DNA of 64,000 bases from Guadua angustifolia (GCA_036346375.1 CM070515.1:6780423-6844422), one strand, 5' to 3'. Numbered from the stretch's first letter, positions 1-10,490 are shown. The notes: generated by a model not told the origin, from the letters alone. Numbers and translations are program-made.

Positions 1-1299
1 TAAGGACCGAACTTTGAAATGCTATCGAGCCAAGAAATAAGTACAATCACAAGTGCTGGTATTGGACGGTCTTAACCTAATGAATTACTTAAATACAACT
101 TTGCACATTAGAAAGTCAAGCGATCACGACATTCTTGGTTAGGTTTGTTTCATGAGGGCTTCCACACTGAGGTGTGGATAAATGCATACCAATACAATGG
201 TGTATGTGTTGCTATGGGGAGAAATGTTTAAGGCAAGGATAAATTGCCTGAGTTATTGTGTTAATGACAGGAATAGACTGTCATGTCTTAGGTGCATATT
301 TCTGCTACCATTAGTAAGGGTTTGTTGTCACTGGGCTGGTGCAAAGTTATGTTTAGGTAATATAACGGTTATGTTATGATTTCCTTACTGACACCAAAGA
401 AAGTGTGTTATTAGCTTGGCAAAAGAGGTTGATCATTTTTTGTGAGTAAAGTTGTACTCCTCTGCAGAGTGTAAACCTTTTCGAAAAGCCGCACCCACAG
501 TCATGGACACCTGGTAAAGTCGTTACATAGTTAGAAATTTTGGTATTTTCTAAAACTAGTTTTGGTTGGAAATCATGTTTGGAAATTGTACTTCATGTCG
601 AGGGTCAACAATGAAGTGGCTCAAAACAGCCGTGTAGACTGTAATGTGAAATCTATTACCCTATCAATACTTTAATGTTACTTATGCTGGATTTTGCAAA
701 TTCCGTTTGCAATTTGTCATATGCTTATGATTTATTTCTGCCAATGCAAAATAGCTATATAACCTCTCTATTGTCATAACCTGCATTTTAAATATATCTG
801 CATTTGTAAAATACTATAAGTCTTATTAGGCACACAATTACTCAATTTTCAAGTTTAATTAGGGGCCACCATATATATCGAGGGTATGATGTTTTGTTTT
901 CTTTTTCTAATAATTTCTTGAATTTCTATATTTTTTGTTAGAATTTTTACCACGAATCACGAGCTTTTGTTATATAATTGATTTACCAAGTAAAGTAATG
1001 GACTTTTCACAACTTTTTTTCATAGAGAACATAGCACCCACAAACTAAGTCTTGATCTTTATCCCTTGGCCACAAAACTTGGATGCAACACAGTTGAACT
1101 AACCAACGATTGGCTGATTTTGCACCGTTTAGCGCTTTGTTAATTTCATATCTTTGAAATGTGATTGAGTTTGGTCTTAAAATTTTATAGAGTTGTAGAA
1201 ACTCATCTCCCCTACGTATGGTAATTTTTTGAGAATTTTGAAAACTTGTATATATATGATTTTTCATATAATTTACATAGGATATAGTAATATCTTGTA

Positions 1300-1421
1300 T
1301 ATATTATGTGTGCATGTCTATTTTATGTGTGTGTATATATATGCGTGTATATATACAGACATATACATACATATATATACATAGCATACACACACACACA
1401 TGTGTGTGTGTGTGTGTGTTA
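1300..1421. repeat. TG/TA/CA microsatellite with dyad symmetry
   Basis: Alternating purine-pyrimidine DNA: TGTG and TATA blocks lead into a CA run and then a TG run around 1386-1420. The CA and TG runs are mutually complementary, so they can form a hairpin or left-handed DNA. The short ORFs predicted on both strands here only read the repeat. Confidence 0.8.
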
Positions 1422-1767
1422 TTTTGCGCCATCTCTCGTGGGTCAAAACCCACATCCCATCTTTGCGAAATACTGGTAAAAAAACTCATCACCTCCCACC
1501 TTCGTCAGCCACTAACCATTTTTGTGCTTAGACGATGCAGTAATTTCCTAGATTAGGTACAGTAAATTTAAACTTTCAATGCAATAATTATTTTTTACAA
1601 CATTAATATACATTCACCGTGGATCTCTTTTTTGTTAAGCATATTTTTTCTAGCAAAATAATTCAAAAGAATTGTAAATAGGATAATTTTTTTAGGAGAC
1701 GTCATCATTCATAGTTTACAATTAACCCACATTTCTCTCTCCACCTACCCCTCGGTGCTCAGCTTGA

Positions 1768-2090
1768 TAGTAAATTGGAATGCATTTGAACATAAATATA
1801 GTATCTATTTTTTTACTACCGCTATTACATGGACACCATATGTCACGGCTAGTTATGACAGTAAAGACTAATGCATCTGGTAAATTGGAATGCATATGGC
1901 AATAAATTTGGTCCATTTTGTATTATCGCTGTTATATGGTCATCATGCGTCATGGCGAAGTGCGGTGGTAAAATCTAACAACACGTTCAGTAAATTAGAA
2001 TGTATTTGATATTAAATTGAGTCTATTTTGTATTACTATGGTAGTAAATGTAACAACATATTCAATAAATTAGGGTAAAATCTCATTCAT
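1768..2090. repeat. Degenerate ~111-bp tandem repeat
   Basis: The word TAAATTGGAATGCAT recurs at 1768 and 1879, as TAAATTAGAATGTAT at 1991, and in a shortened form near 2066. Each is followed by a similar TCTATTTT and TATTAC segment. That gives roughly three diverged copies with a period of 111-112 bp. No coding content is seen. Confidence 0.6.
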
Positions 2091-3639
2091 CTGGTATTTA
2101 TTAGCGATACTTATTGTCGGTGTTTCGTGAAACCGGCAAGTAATTTGTAAGTTAAGGGGCTGCGCGTTCCCGCTCCTTGAATGGTTAGACTCAGGAAGCC
2201 CAAGATGTATACTGGTTCGGGTCAAATGTCCCTACGTCCAGTTTGTGGTGGCGGTTTTGTATTGCTCGGGGTGCGGTGGATTACACAGCGTTACAAGCGA
2301 GGGCAAAAGGGCAGGCCCGATGCGCCTCGTCCGAGTGGGAGAGCTCGGGAGCTCGGGGGAAGCTAAGGGCTCAAAGCTGTAGGAGCGTTCGAGCCAGGTG
2401 TGCTAGAGTTCGTGAGCTTATGCTTTTGTGTTCGATTGGTCAATCGATCGATGGATGGATCCCCTCCCCCTCCCTGAGGGTCCTACCGCCCTTTATATAG
2501 GCGAAGGGGGCAGGTTACACAGGAGTTTGGAAAAAAAAGTAGGGGTATTCTACTCCCGGGAGTCCTGGTCTTCGGTCTTGGTGACTGACGGGTTCCTGTT
2601 CATCCCACGCCTGGGTTGGTAGACACAGTGAGCGGCATTCCGTCGGGAAGGCGACTGCTTCTCTCTGTCTTTGTCAGTCTTGACGTCGTTCGCCATGCTC
2701 TGGTACCTCCTCGGGACGGCGCGCGTCTCTCCACTGTGCATGACGGGGCGAAGGGATGTAAGTTCAACCATCATTAGTTGTGGTTTTGGTGTTAATGACA
2801 AATCTAATCTATTGTTAATGACAAATCTCGTATTAAGATTATCCCCTAATGCGATATTATTATTAATGACAAATCTTGTATCGAGACTAACTTGTTTATT
2901 TAGAATATCTTTGGTTAGTCTCATCGCATTGAAAAATGGAAAACCCAAGGTATGTTTGCATAGTCATCTTAATATTAGTTGCATACTTTGGAGTCAAGTT
3001 AAAGAATGAATATCCCCGTTATATTAACCACAAAATGTGCATTATGTTTCCCAATCCATATATTACATGGATGCACATATTTAGGGGGAGTTCACACTCT
3101 AACTTGAAGAATCAATTTAAATGATAATTTAAATTGAGTTCATTTGTCGTGTTAATCATTAGAGAACACTTCATCATGTGTTGATGGTGCTCTGTGATTA
3201 ATCAAGGACAAATGAATAGTTCTTAAGTATAATAAAGCATGAGTTGCATTATTATACTTAAGACACATTTACAATCATTTCAATTGATTTAGGTTGTGCT
3301 CAATTGATCTAAAGGCATCCATTATGTGTTAATGGAGTGCAAGAGATAATTGAGACAACCATGCATCTTGACTAATAAGTTTCATGAGTTCTGCTTTGAG
3401 TTAGGTCCAAAGATGGATGAGAACGGACTTGAGGCGGCATCATGAGTTGATGGACGCCAAGGATGGATCCCAAGAAAAGAAGAGTGGAGATCCCGGGAGT
3501 ATCAAGTGATGATCATAAAGACCCCAAAGGGATTGCTTGTCTGGCGGCGAAGGTATAAGTAGATAGGCTAAGGACTTTCTAGTCTTTGTGTCTAGTTATT
3601 TATCGCCGTACTATTAAGAGGGGTTGCCTCTTTAAGCTT

Positions 3640-5490
3640 GAGTTTAATCATGTGTTGGTGATCTCATTCCGCGTTCACTCGAGCTCAAACCATTTGGATT
3701 TGGTTTTTGCATGAGGGTTAACCATTTGGCATGTGTTGCGAATGGGTTAAACTTATGCTTGGTTGTATTTGGTTTTCGCATTATGCTTTGATTTGCATGT
3801 GTTGCAAATAGGATAAGCTAGTGCGTTGGCTTTTGCGTGAAGTTCACTTTTGCATGTGTTGCATTAGTTGACGCTTCATGTTTTGGTTCGCAAAACAATC
3901 TTTATAAAACCGTGAGTTTGCTTGGAGCTAAGTTTTGCATGTGTTGCAAAAGGAGAGAGCTCAAGCATGATTTAGTGTTTGTGTGTTTGGAGCTAGAGGC
4001 TTGCATGTGTTGCGAGTAAAGAGCTCATACTTGAGATTTGGTTTTGGTGTTAGTTCGATTTGGTGTTGCATTGAACTAGAGAATTGCATGTGTTGCAATT
4101 AAAGAGTTCATGCATCTTGATTTGATGTTGCTTGGAGCTAGACTTTTGCATGTGTTGCAAAGAGTAGTGCTCAAGCATGAAATGATGTTTATCGTGTTAT
4201 TTGCAAGTTCGTTGTGCGAATAAACTGAGGTTTATGAGTCCGGTATCCCGAGAGCATGTGAGTGGGGCTTGCAACGGGTGTTGACAAGTTGACCGGGTCT
4301 TGTGTTGACCTTCACATGGCTAGGGGGATTAATCTCATAAACTCGAGTTTGATTTGCTTAATACGTTTTGCAAATAGATCTTGAGTTGGTTGCGGTTGTG
4401 CAAATGTGTTTTGCAAATAAGCGTTGGAGTTATGCGTTTCGATTCTAGAGCATGTGTTGGCATTTGCAAATGTGTTTTGCAAAGTGTCGGGGTCATGTGT
4501 TGATCCTTACATGGCTAGAGGGTTGAACGCGTAAGTTCGGTGTTTATTACGGAATGCGTTTTCGCAATTTGGTTAAATTCCTTGAGCGTGAGCTAAATTG
4601 GTGCAAATGTGTTTTGCACGTGTGTTTGATCATGTGTTGATCATTTATTGGCTCAAGGAATGGTTTTCGTTTTTGGAGAATCATTTTTAGAATTATATCT
4701 GAAAATTCTCCAGTGGGCGGTGCCACCGGGCGGTGTAACCGGAGGTGGGCGATCGGACCGCCAGCGGCGGTCGGACCGCCCTAGGGTCATGCCGCCGCGC
4801 TGGAGCGCGGTTGGACGGTGGTCCACCGGTTGACCGTGTTCAGCGGTCGGACCCCGTCGCGTTTGTGTTTTCTCGGCGTGGCGGTGCGACTGTTAGCACC
4901 GTGTGACCGGGCATGCATCTGGCGGTCTGATCGCCACGGGTTGAGTGTGACCGGATGTGTGTGGTCCGACCATCGCGGTCGCGGTGCGATTTTCCGAGAA
5001 GCTTGTTTTCGGTTTGTGTTGTCTCGTCTCGGTGATGCGGTGTGGCCATTGGGCTCGGTCGGACCGAAGCGGTGCGACCGGTGGAAGTCCGGTCGGACCG
5101 CAATGTTCGGCAGCAAGAACGGTCATTTTTCGACCGTTGGCCCGTGTGGTCCGGCGGACGGCGAGGTCCCATCGGACCGGATTTGCTGTTTTCTGCCCGT
5201 TTCAGCCCCAAACGGCTAGTTTTCTTGTGGGAGGCTATAAATACCCCCTTGGGGGGCTTGGGGGCAGTGTTGCTGCATTGCTTAAGTGTTTTAGCTCTTG
5301 TGTGAGTTGTGTGGAGGTGGTTGCATGTGTTGCTCCACTCCTTTTGATTCTTGAGCTAAGAGTGATCGCTAATTGCATGTGTTGCAATTAGTAAGTGATT
5401 GAGTGAGCTCTAGTGCATGTGTTGCACTTGAGTGAGGTCCTTGTGCATGTGTTGCACTTGGTGATCGCCGGAGCGCATGTGTTGTGCTCG
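3640..5490 (+). repeat. Dispersed TGCATGTGTTGC motif, about 15 copies
   Basis: The word GCATGTGTTGC (or a one- or two-base variant) occurs near 3733, 3798, 3853, 3937, 4000, 4087, 4150, 4450, 5324, 5376, 5414, 5443 and 5474. CATGTGTTG(A/G) variants lie near 3646, 4495 and 4630. It is often flanked by TTGCA...TGCAA, giving an imperfect dyad. Spacing is irregular at first (50-90 bp) and about 30-50 bp after the TATA box. A related word, GCAAATGTGTTTTGCA, occurs near 4393, 4464 and 4602. Confidence 0.85.
5236..5243 (+). promoter_or_regulatory. TATA box of the nested solo LTR
   Basis: TATAAATA is followed within 30 bp by a C-rich then G-rich run, the layout typical of a grass LTR promoter. It would drive transcription rightwards into the Tat element's 3' LTR and the antisense units beyond. 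Confidence 0.6.
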
Positions 5491-6565
5491 GTGAAGGTCA
5501 AGCGGAGGAGCGGCCTATTCTCTTGGAGGTTGCCGACTCCTAGACGGCGTAGGCGTCGTGCGCGGGTGCTCTCAAAGTGTGAGAAGCCCCGGCAAGTTTG
5601 TGAAGGTTCGGGTTGAGCCTACGCGCGAGCGTGAAAACCACGACTAGTGGAAAGAGGCGTGCTCGAGCGGGAGCCGGTCCGAGTCGTCGGGCTTGCCTCA
5701 ACGTGGACTAGGGAGACCAAGCAAGTCTCCTAACACCACGGAAAACGTCGTTTGTCTCTTGTCTCCATTACTTTGAGTAATTACATTTATTGTATATTCA
5801 TGATTGCTTGACTTAGAATTGCTTAGTATTATTTGTTAGATAAATTTAGCAATTCATACATAGAGACATAAATTAGTTAGTGCACTAGTGAGCCTAGTTG
5901 ATTTAGGCTTTAATTGTCAAAACCTAGATTATCGCTTCCGCATTTATATTTGAGTAGGTTTTGACTTAGGGGTGTATTAGAGCGAATTGTTTAGCAAGAG
6001 ATCGAATTTTGTAAATCGCCTATTCACCCCCCCTCTAGGCGCATCCTCGACCCTACAAGGGACTAGCGCTTGACTCAGGCGGCCTCCTGGCCACCTTGGG
6101 AAGGAGCCACCTGTCCCAACATAGCCGTCGTATCCACGAGGCAGGTGACCAGCCTGTGGTCGACCGGCGACGTGGCGGAGGTCGCTGGGTCAAAGCTCGT
6201 TGGGGCCCCGACCTGAGGTCAAGTCGGAGCCTGCGAGGCGCCCGACCTGAGGCCAGGTCGGGGCCTGAGGGAGCGCCTGACCTGTGGCCAGGTCGGAGCG
6301 CCCCTGGTGGGCTTGATCGAGGCCGAGGATCCTTCGTGGCCCAACGAGGCCTTCGGCCAGAACAGGGCCTAAGACGGCCCATTTGATGTTCCGACCAATA
6401 TTCAGTGATAATCCCATCTATGAGGGGCAGAGACTTTGGTAATACCCCCTCCAGTACTCTGCATCGCTGCCAATCTCGCCGCCATGTCCAAACGACTGAG
6501 AGAGAAACGATCTTGAAATAGATGTATACCTTGCTGTGGGGTACCCCTGGTATGAGTATTCATCA

Positions 6566-6580
6566 GTAGCCCCCGGGGTC
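6566..6580 (-). other. Polypurine tract of the Tat element
   Basis: Read on the minus strand, ACCCCGGGGGCTAC lies directly against the first base of the 3' LTR (TGATGAATACTC). This position, next to the 3' LTR, is where plus-strand DNA synthesis is primed. Near-identical CTCGGGGGCTAC words recur further inside the element. Confidence 0.75.
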
Positions 6581-6710
6581 GTCCCGGAACGCGCGCGTTC
6601 CCGGACGGGCCTATTACCTTCGGCGGGGCTGTCTTTTTGCAAACATGACAACGTTCCGGCTTCTCGCGCCCCCATTTATTGGAGACCGCTCGGCTTCCGC
6701 GTCTTGAGCA

Positions 6711-6718
6711 TATATAAG
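6711..6718 (+). promoter_or_regulatory. TATA box of the first antisense unit
   Basis: TATATAAG lies 88 bp upstream of the ATG at 6806 and is oriented opposite to the element's pol genes. It is one of three such boxes in the 3' region (also 9143 and 10745). Confidence 0.55.
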
Positions 6719-6805
6719 GGTGGTACGGTCGCAGGCATTTGGGGCAATCGCTTGCCGCACAAATTTCCCACTGCGTCGTGGCATTCAGCTTCCTTCAAAT
6801 CTTCA

Positions 6806-7024
6806 ATGGCTGGACTGGTATTTAGCTTTGGAGACGAAGGACCGCTGGCGCCTACGGACGAGGAGGTCTTCTTAGCGGAGCTTTGGGCTGACTCCGAGCT
6901 CGCCATGGCCGAATGGGCCGAGGAAGACGCCGCTGCCATCGACGCGCTGATCGACGCCGTCCCGAAGCTCATCAAGGCGAGGGACGCTCTTATCGAAGCG
7001 GTTAGGCGCGCGTGCGGCGCTTAG
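6806..7024 (+). CDS. Small acidic antisense ORF of the Tat element (72 aa)
   Basis: An open frame of 72 codons begins at ATG 6806, the first ATG downstream of the TATA box at 6711, and ends with TAG at 7024. The frame is open further upstream to 6536, but that part runs through the LTR end and the TATA box, so the ATG at 6806 is preferred. The product is acidic and Ala-rich, with Glu/Asp-rich stretches at residues 18-42 and a likely amphipathic helix at 43-69; no signal or membrane segment is seen. It lies on the strand opposite to gag-pol, between pol and the 3' LTR, where Tat elements are known to carry antisense ORFs of unclear function. I do not recognise the protein. It may be the first exon or a truncated relative of the longer antisense ORFs at 9166 and 10843. 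Confidence 0.5.
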   Translation: MAGLVFSFGDEGPLAPTDEEVFLAELWADSELAMAEWAEEDAAAIDALIDAVPKLIKARDALIEAVRRACGA

Positions 7025-7194
7025 ATTCTCACGTCACCTTGATGTCTCTGATGTTGTATGCCGTTTCTTAATTGCTGAAATGGGAACAATTTATATCGTG
7101 TGTAATATAAACTGCCCTTTCGGAAACCTTGTTCCTGCGATCTTTAGGACTTCAGCCACAGCGTCGTGTAAGGAAGCAACGGGCTCTTTGGGTG

Positions 7195-7570
7195 GTCGCC
7201 TTGGTCGGCCGGTCTCGACCGGGTGCGCTCGAGCGCACCCGGTGGGTGTAGCCCCCGAGTAGGTCGGAGAGCTGGTCGAGGGGTTACTTTGGTCGGCAAA
7301 AGTCTGATTGGGAGTGTACGGGCGGACTCAGTTGGGCCCGAGCCCCCGAGTGGATCGGAAGGCTACCTAGATTGGCAGGACCCGACCGACTTGGTTGGCC
7401 GGTTCCGACTGGGTGCGCGTGAGCGCACCCGGTGGGTGTAGCCCCCGAGCCCCAAGCATGTCGGAGAGCTGGTTGGGGGGGTTACACTGGCTTGCCGAGC
7501 CCGATCGACTTGGTCGGGGGGACTTGGCTTGGTGCCAACTTCGGTCGGCGCGGACGCCCAGATGCCCCAG
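7195..7570. repeat. Duplicated ~190-bp unit with a 24-bp palindrome
   Basis: Two copies, starting near 7202 and 7392, each contain GGTGCGC(T/G)(C/T)GAGCGCACC, then GTGGGTGTAGCCCCCGAG, then TCGGAGAGCTGGT. In the first copy 7219-7242 is a perfect palindrome; in the second it is slightly mismatched. Each copy carries the polypurine-like word on the minus strand. Confidence 0.75.
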
Positions 7571-7584
7571 GTTGAAGGTTTCGT

Positions 7585-8260
7585 CGTCGTTCGAGTGCTC
7601 GTTTTACGTCAGTAGCTAAGACGGCGGCCTTGGTTCGTCATAACTAAACGCAGCCGACCGGATGCCTTATGCCTCAGCGAGGTTACGGCGTCCGAGTGCT
7701 CGTTTTACGTCATAACTAGACGCAGCCTTGGTCGGCGCGGATGACCAGATGCCTCAGCGAGGTTCTGGGTCCGAATGCTCGTTTTACGTCGTAGCTAAGC
7801 TAGACGCGCCTTGGTCCGGAGTGCTCGTTTTCGTCGTAGCTAGACGACCGATGCCTCGGCCGAGGTTCTGGGTCCGAATGCTCGTTTTACGTCGTAGCTA
7901 GACGCGACCTTGGTTCGGTGTCCGAGTGCTCGCGTTTTACGACGATCTTAGTGATGCCTCAGCGAGGTTCTGGGTCCGAGTGCTCGTTTTACGTCGTAGC
8001 TAGACACGGCCTTGGTCGGCGCGGACGACTAGATGCCTTACGCAAGGTTCTGGTGTCCGAGTGCTCGTTTTACGTCGTAGCTAGACTCGGCCTTGGTCGG
8101 CGCGGACGACCAGATGCCTTACGCAAGGTTCTAGTGTCCGAGTGCTCGTTTTACGTCGTAGCTAGACGCGATCTTGGTGGCGGCGACGACCGATGATCGC
8201 CTCGAGACTAGATGCCTTACGCAAGGGTCCGAGTGCTCGTTTTACGTCGTAGCTGGACGT
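7585..8260. repeat. Tandem repeat array, ~75-100-bp units, about 10 copies
   Basis: The core GAGTGCTCGTTTTACGTC recurs near 7590, 7690, 7770, 7873, 7974, 8060, 8136 and 8229, with two damaged copies near 7820 and 7925. Each core is followed by GTAGCTAGAC, a CTTGGTCGGCGCGGACGAC block and GATGCCT(C/T)A. Tandem repeats in the 3' untranslated region are common in Tat/Ogre elements. The short plus-strand ORFs here only read the repeat. Confidence 0.85.
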
Positions 8261-9140
8261 GTTTGTAAGGCTGGTTTTACACCGGAGCTTGGCGAAGGGC
8301 GTCCGTCCCGAGTCCTCGTCTGGCGAGGCTATCTGCGGGAGGAGTGGCCGCTGTCTGTCCCACGTTTACGCCCCGTCCGCAGGTGTGGGACCTGGAGGGG
8401 GTGAGCGGACGCATGTTTACCAAGCGTTGGTTTGAACACTGTGCTCGTGGAGCTACTAACGGGTTATCCAAGTGGGCCCTGGAGATCCCTCCCAAGGGGA
8501 TCTTTCTCAGCGGACGATCCCTACGCCAGGGTGTCCGACCCGCTGGGGGCGACCCATAAGAAAACCTTTCTTTACTCGATCCCGTATCGGACCCCGGGCC
8601 GTCCGCCGACCCGGAGCGCAGCTGGCTGCCACCCATCGATGGGTTCCGCGGGAGAGTGTGAAGTATGGTCTCGGACACGAGTTAAGGTGATTGGGCCGTC
8701 TGCCGACCCAACTGGAGACCCACTGGGGGTTCGCCTTGTCCTCGCCCCTTGCTCAATTTTCTGCTGGGGCGAGCACGAATCCACTTGGTGGATAAGGTCT
8801 TTGGAACCCGCAGCGCTTTGGCCACCTCGAGGCCGCGGCGACCCGGTGAGCTTTTCATACCTATTTCGATCTAGTCAGCCCAGCCCAGCGGCGGGGATCA
8901 AGAGGTTGCAGGGCGTGTCACCCGGAGCGACGTCCTGGCGCCTCCTGCTTTCATTCAATGCGCGTGGAGGCAATTAATTGTGAAACGAAATGATTGGGAA
9001 CCGATGCGTCTCACCAGCGACCTGGCGTGGCGCTTAGACGGGACGTGCGACGCTTCAACCGAGACAATGTCCGCTCGACTGGCCCCCGCTCGGTCGGTGC
9101 TCGTTCGGTTGGTGCCCGTTCAGCTGGTGCCTATTCGGCG
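8261..9140. other. Non-coding 3' region of the Tat element
   Basis: GC-rich sequence with no ORF resembling a known protein. The last part (about 8815-9140) is related to 10485-10742, sharing a GCCACCTCGxGGCCGC word, a CAGCCCAG(C/G) word and an AATGCGCxxG(G/T)GG word. It therefore reads as the promoter half of a duplicated antisense unit. Confidence 0.5.
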
Positions 9141-9142
9141 CC

Positions 9143-9149
9143 TATAAAT
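9143..9149 (+). promoter_or_regulatory. TATA box of the second antisense unit
   Basis: TATAAAT is followed by a CGCGGGGGGCGC run, matching the layout at 10745 (TATAAATA, then GGCATGGGGGGCG). It lies upstream of the open frame at 9166-9681 and opposite in direction to pol. Confidence 0.6.
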
Positions 9150-9165
9150 TCGACGCGGGGGGCGC

Positions 9166-9681
9166 TTGGGCGAGTTCTTGCGCTTGCTTTCCCTGTCTCC
9201 TCGTCTTCCTCCTGAGAAAAAGAGCAAAAGAGTCAGAGAGTTCTTCACCTTTCCTCTTCTCCCACCTTTCCGCGGTTCACACCTTTCCGAGCAAACTGTC
9301 GAGCTGTCGGCACTTCGGAAGGTTGGCCAGGAGGTCTGCAACCGGATGCTCGGAACCGCCGTGCAGGGTTCGAGCTCGCTTGCCACCGCATTAGCCCGCG
9401 TGCCGGAGCACGTCGAGCGTTCGGTGAGCGAAGGGATCAAACTCGGAGCTTCTTCGGTGCTCGTCTTCACCATCTCCCATTATGACGGTATCGATCTCGA
9501 CGTCGTTAGCAGTGGGATTGCCGCGAACCGGACTGAGAAGGAGGTTGACGGGTTTGAAACCAGTCGGGCCACCCGCCAGAGTGATCGCCGGCCGGATATC
9601 GCCGCAGCACGTCCTCCACCGGGAGTAAAGAAAAAGTTAGACGTTTTGCTTTTTTTGCGATGTAACAACTTTGTCACGTAG
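9166..9681 (+). pseudogene. Second antisense ORF of the Tat element, 5' end damaged
   Basis: The frame is open from 9166 (a TTG, not an ATG) to the stop at 9681; the first in-frame ATG is at about 9343. Residues about 45-125 form a plausible globular segment with helices around RVPEHVERSVSEG and LGASSVL, followed by an SHYDGIDLDVVSSG strand-loop. I associate this pattern with uncharacterised antisense ORF products of rice Tat elements; that is recall, not a database match. The absence of an initiator near the TATA box suggests either a lost ATG or a spliced first exon. The C-terminal third is low-complexity and probably frameshifted read-through. It is the damaged counterpart of the unit at 10843-11813. 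Confidence 0.45.
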
Positions 9682-9689
9682 TGAACCAA

Positions 9690-10490
9690 AGTTTGTTTTA
9701 ATGCTTTGGCCAGTCGGGCCAATTCGTAAGTTCGACTTTGTCCTTTGCACCTCCTGGAAGTGATGAACATTTGACGACCATAGCCTTGGAAACCGCGGGG
9801 GTTGTACAAGCGTAGGTCGGTATGTTAACACTTTTGAGGAAAGCGCGAAGAAAGCAGGAACTTAGGGACGAAGCGTTCGCCTGCACTCGACACGGGGAAG
9901 GAGTGTTCCCGACCAACTATGGATCGCACTGCACGGGTATTTCCTTCTTCCACAAAGCACTACTTTGCAACCGTAGCCGCTGGGGCGTAGGCCGTAACAC
10001 TTGGGTCGAGAGGGTTACCGCTAAGGGGAACCGAGTGGCCAGTCGGGTCACCTACCCGTGTGAGTGTAGGAATTTGTACGAATCGTTCACCTGCACTTGC
10101 GTGGGAAAGGAATGTTCCCGACCGACTATGGGTCGCACCAAGACGGCACTTCCTTCTTCCGCTGACACTACTTAGTGTAAGTAAGAGGCTGGGGTGTGGC
10201 CAGTAGCACTTGGGTCGAGAGGGTTACCGCTAGAAGGCAACCGTGGCGGTCGGGTCACCGACCCGTGTAAGTGTAGGAGCTTGTAGCCCCCGAGCGGTGC
10301 GTGGGGACCAACTGTGGTAGCCACGCAGCGCTTGAACTCGGAGGCATAGAGAATGGGTGCGAGAAATAAGAGAAAGTTTCAGGGATAGAATCGCCTTAAC
10401 TTTTTTATTCCAAGTGTTGGAGACGTCGTGGCTATTGGGCCCATCGCTCAACCTTCCATCGGGATGGCGAGCTAATGGGCCTTTCGCCAC
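9690..10490. repeat. Pol-end plus spacer module, copy 2
   Basis: This segment repeats 11850-12420. Shared blocks are CCGxGGGGTTGT followed by a GTTAACACTT or GCTAACACTT word, AACC(G/A)TAGCCGCTGGGGCGTAGG, CACTTGGGTCGAGAGGGTTACCGCT, GTAGCCCCCGAG, and a final block reading CTTCGGAG-ATTCTATCCCT on the minus strand. A half-module (10060-10230) repeats the middle part once more. The module places a second pol terminus and spacer between the two antisense ORFs. Confidence 0.8.
10374..10490 (-). pseudogene. Remnant second copy of the pol C-terminus
   Basis: On the minus strand this stretch encodes a DG...NSHDVSNTWN segment, then KKL-RRFYP with a stop after a one-base shift. The genuine pol end at 12309 reads DANGNIVSNAWNIEKLRRFYP-stop. 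The upstream integrase is absent, so it cannot be a functional end. Its presence 1.9 kb downstream of the real terminus shows that the duplication unit began inside pol. Confidence 0.7.

Larger units (their letters stand above)
1..2109. other. AT-rich intergenic DNA, no gene recognised
   Basis: No open reading frame here looks like a protein family. Around 460-530 there is a short run (a CTGCAGAGTG word, then a CGAAAAGCCG word and a CATGGACACC word) of the kind I associate with grass gypsy LTRs. The first 650 bases may therefore be a decayed LTR fragment, but no terminus or target duplication is visible. The rest is AT-rich with a dinucleotide repeat and a degenerate tandem repeat, listed separately. 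Confidence 0.5.
2757..6057 (+). mobile_element. Nested long solo LTR, probably copia SIRE-like
   Basis: The insert starts TGTAAGTTCAACC, ends CTCGACCCTACA, and is flanked by a perfect 5-bp duplication AGGGA (2752-2756 and 6058-6062). The start is not repeated inside and no gag or pol is present, so it reads as a single LTR of about 3.3 kb left by LTR-LTR recombination. The start (a GTTGTGGTTTTGGTGTTAATGAC run) and the end (a run of Cs, then CTCTAGGCG) resemble SIRE/Maximus-type copia LTRs of grasses; that family assignment is inference. A TATA box at 5236 places the transcription start about 820 bp before the right end. Odd points are the recurrent TGCATGTGTTGC motif and a cluster of GGTCGGACCG palindromes. 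Confidence 0.8.
2115..6565 (-). repeat. 3' LTR of the Tat element, split by a nested insertion
   Basis: The LTR occupies 2115-2756 and 6063-6565, about 1145 bp in total, and aligns along its length with the other LTR at 18278-19446. On the plus strand it starts TGTCGGTGTTTCG and ends GAGTATTCATCA. The interruption at 2757-6057 is the nested solo LTR. Differences from the other LTR cluster in the CG-rich block 6225-6310, where the right LTR shows many small indels. Confidence 0.93.

Noticed and set aside
182..379. 65-codon open frame in the left intergenic region
   Set aside because: No family resemblance, no promoter or splice context, and AT-rich intergenic composition.
1308..1556. Open frames on both strands over the TG/CA microsatellite
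   Set aside because: They only translate the dinucleotide repeat (His-Thr and Cys-Val runs).
4787..5391. Five overlapping 77-144-codon frames on both strands
   Set aside because: They lie in the CG-palindrome-rich U3/R part of the solo LTR; none resembles a protein and all frames are open merely because the sequence is GC-rich.
7585..8260. CRISPR-like regular repeats
   Set aside because: Units are 75-100 bp with no unique spacers, inside a plant retrotransposon; this is an ordinary tandem repeat.
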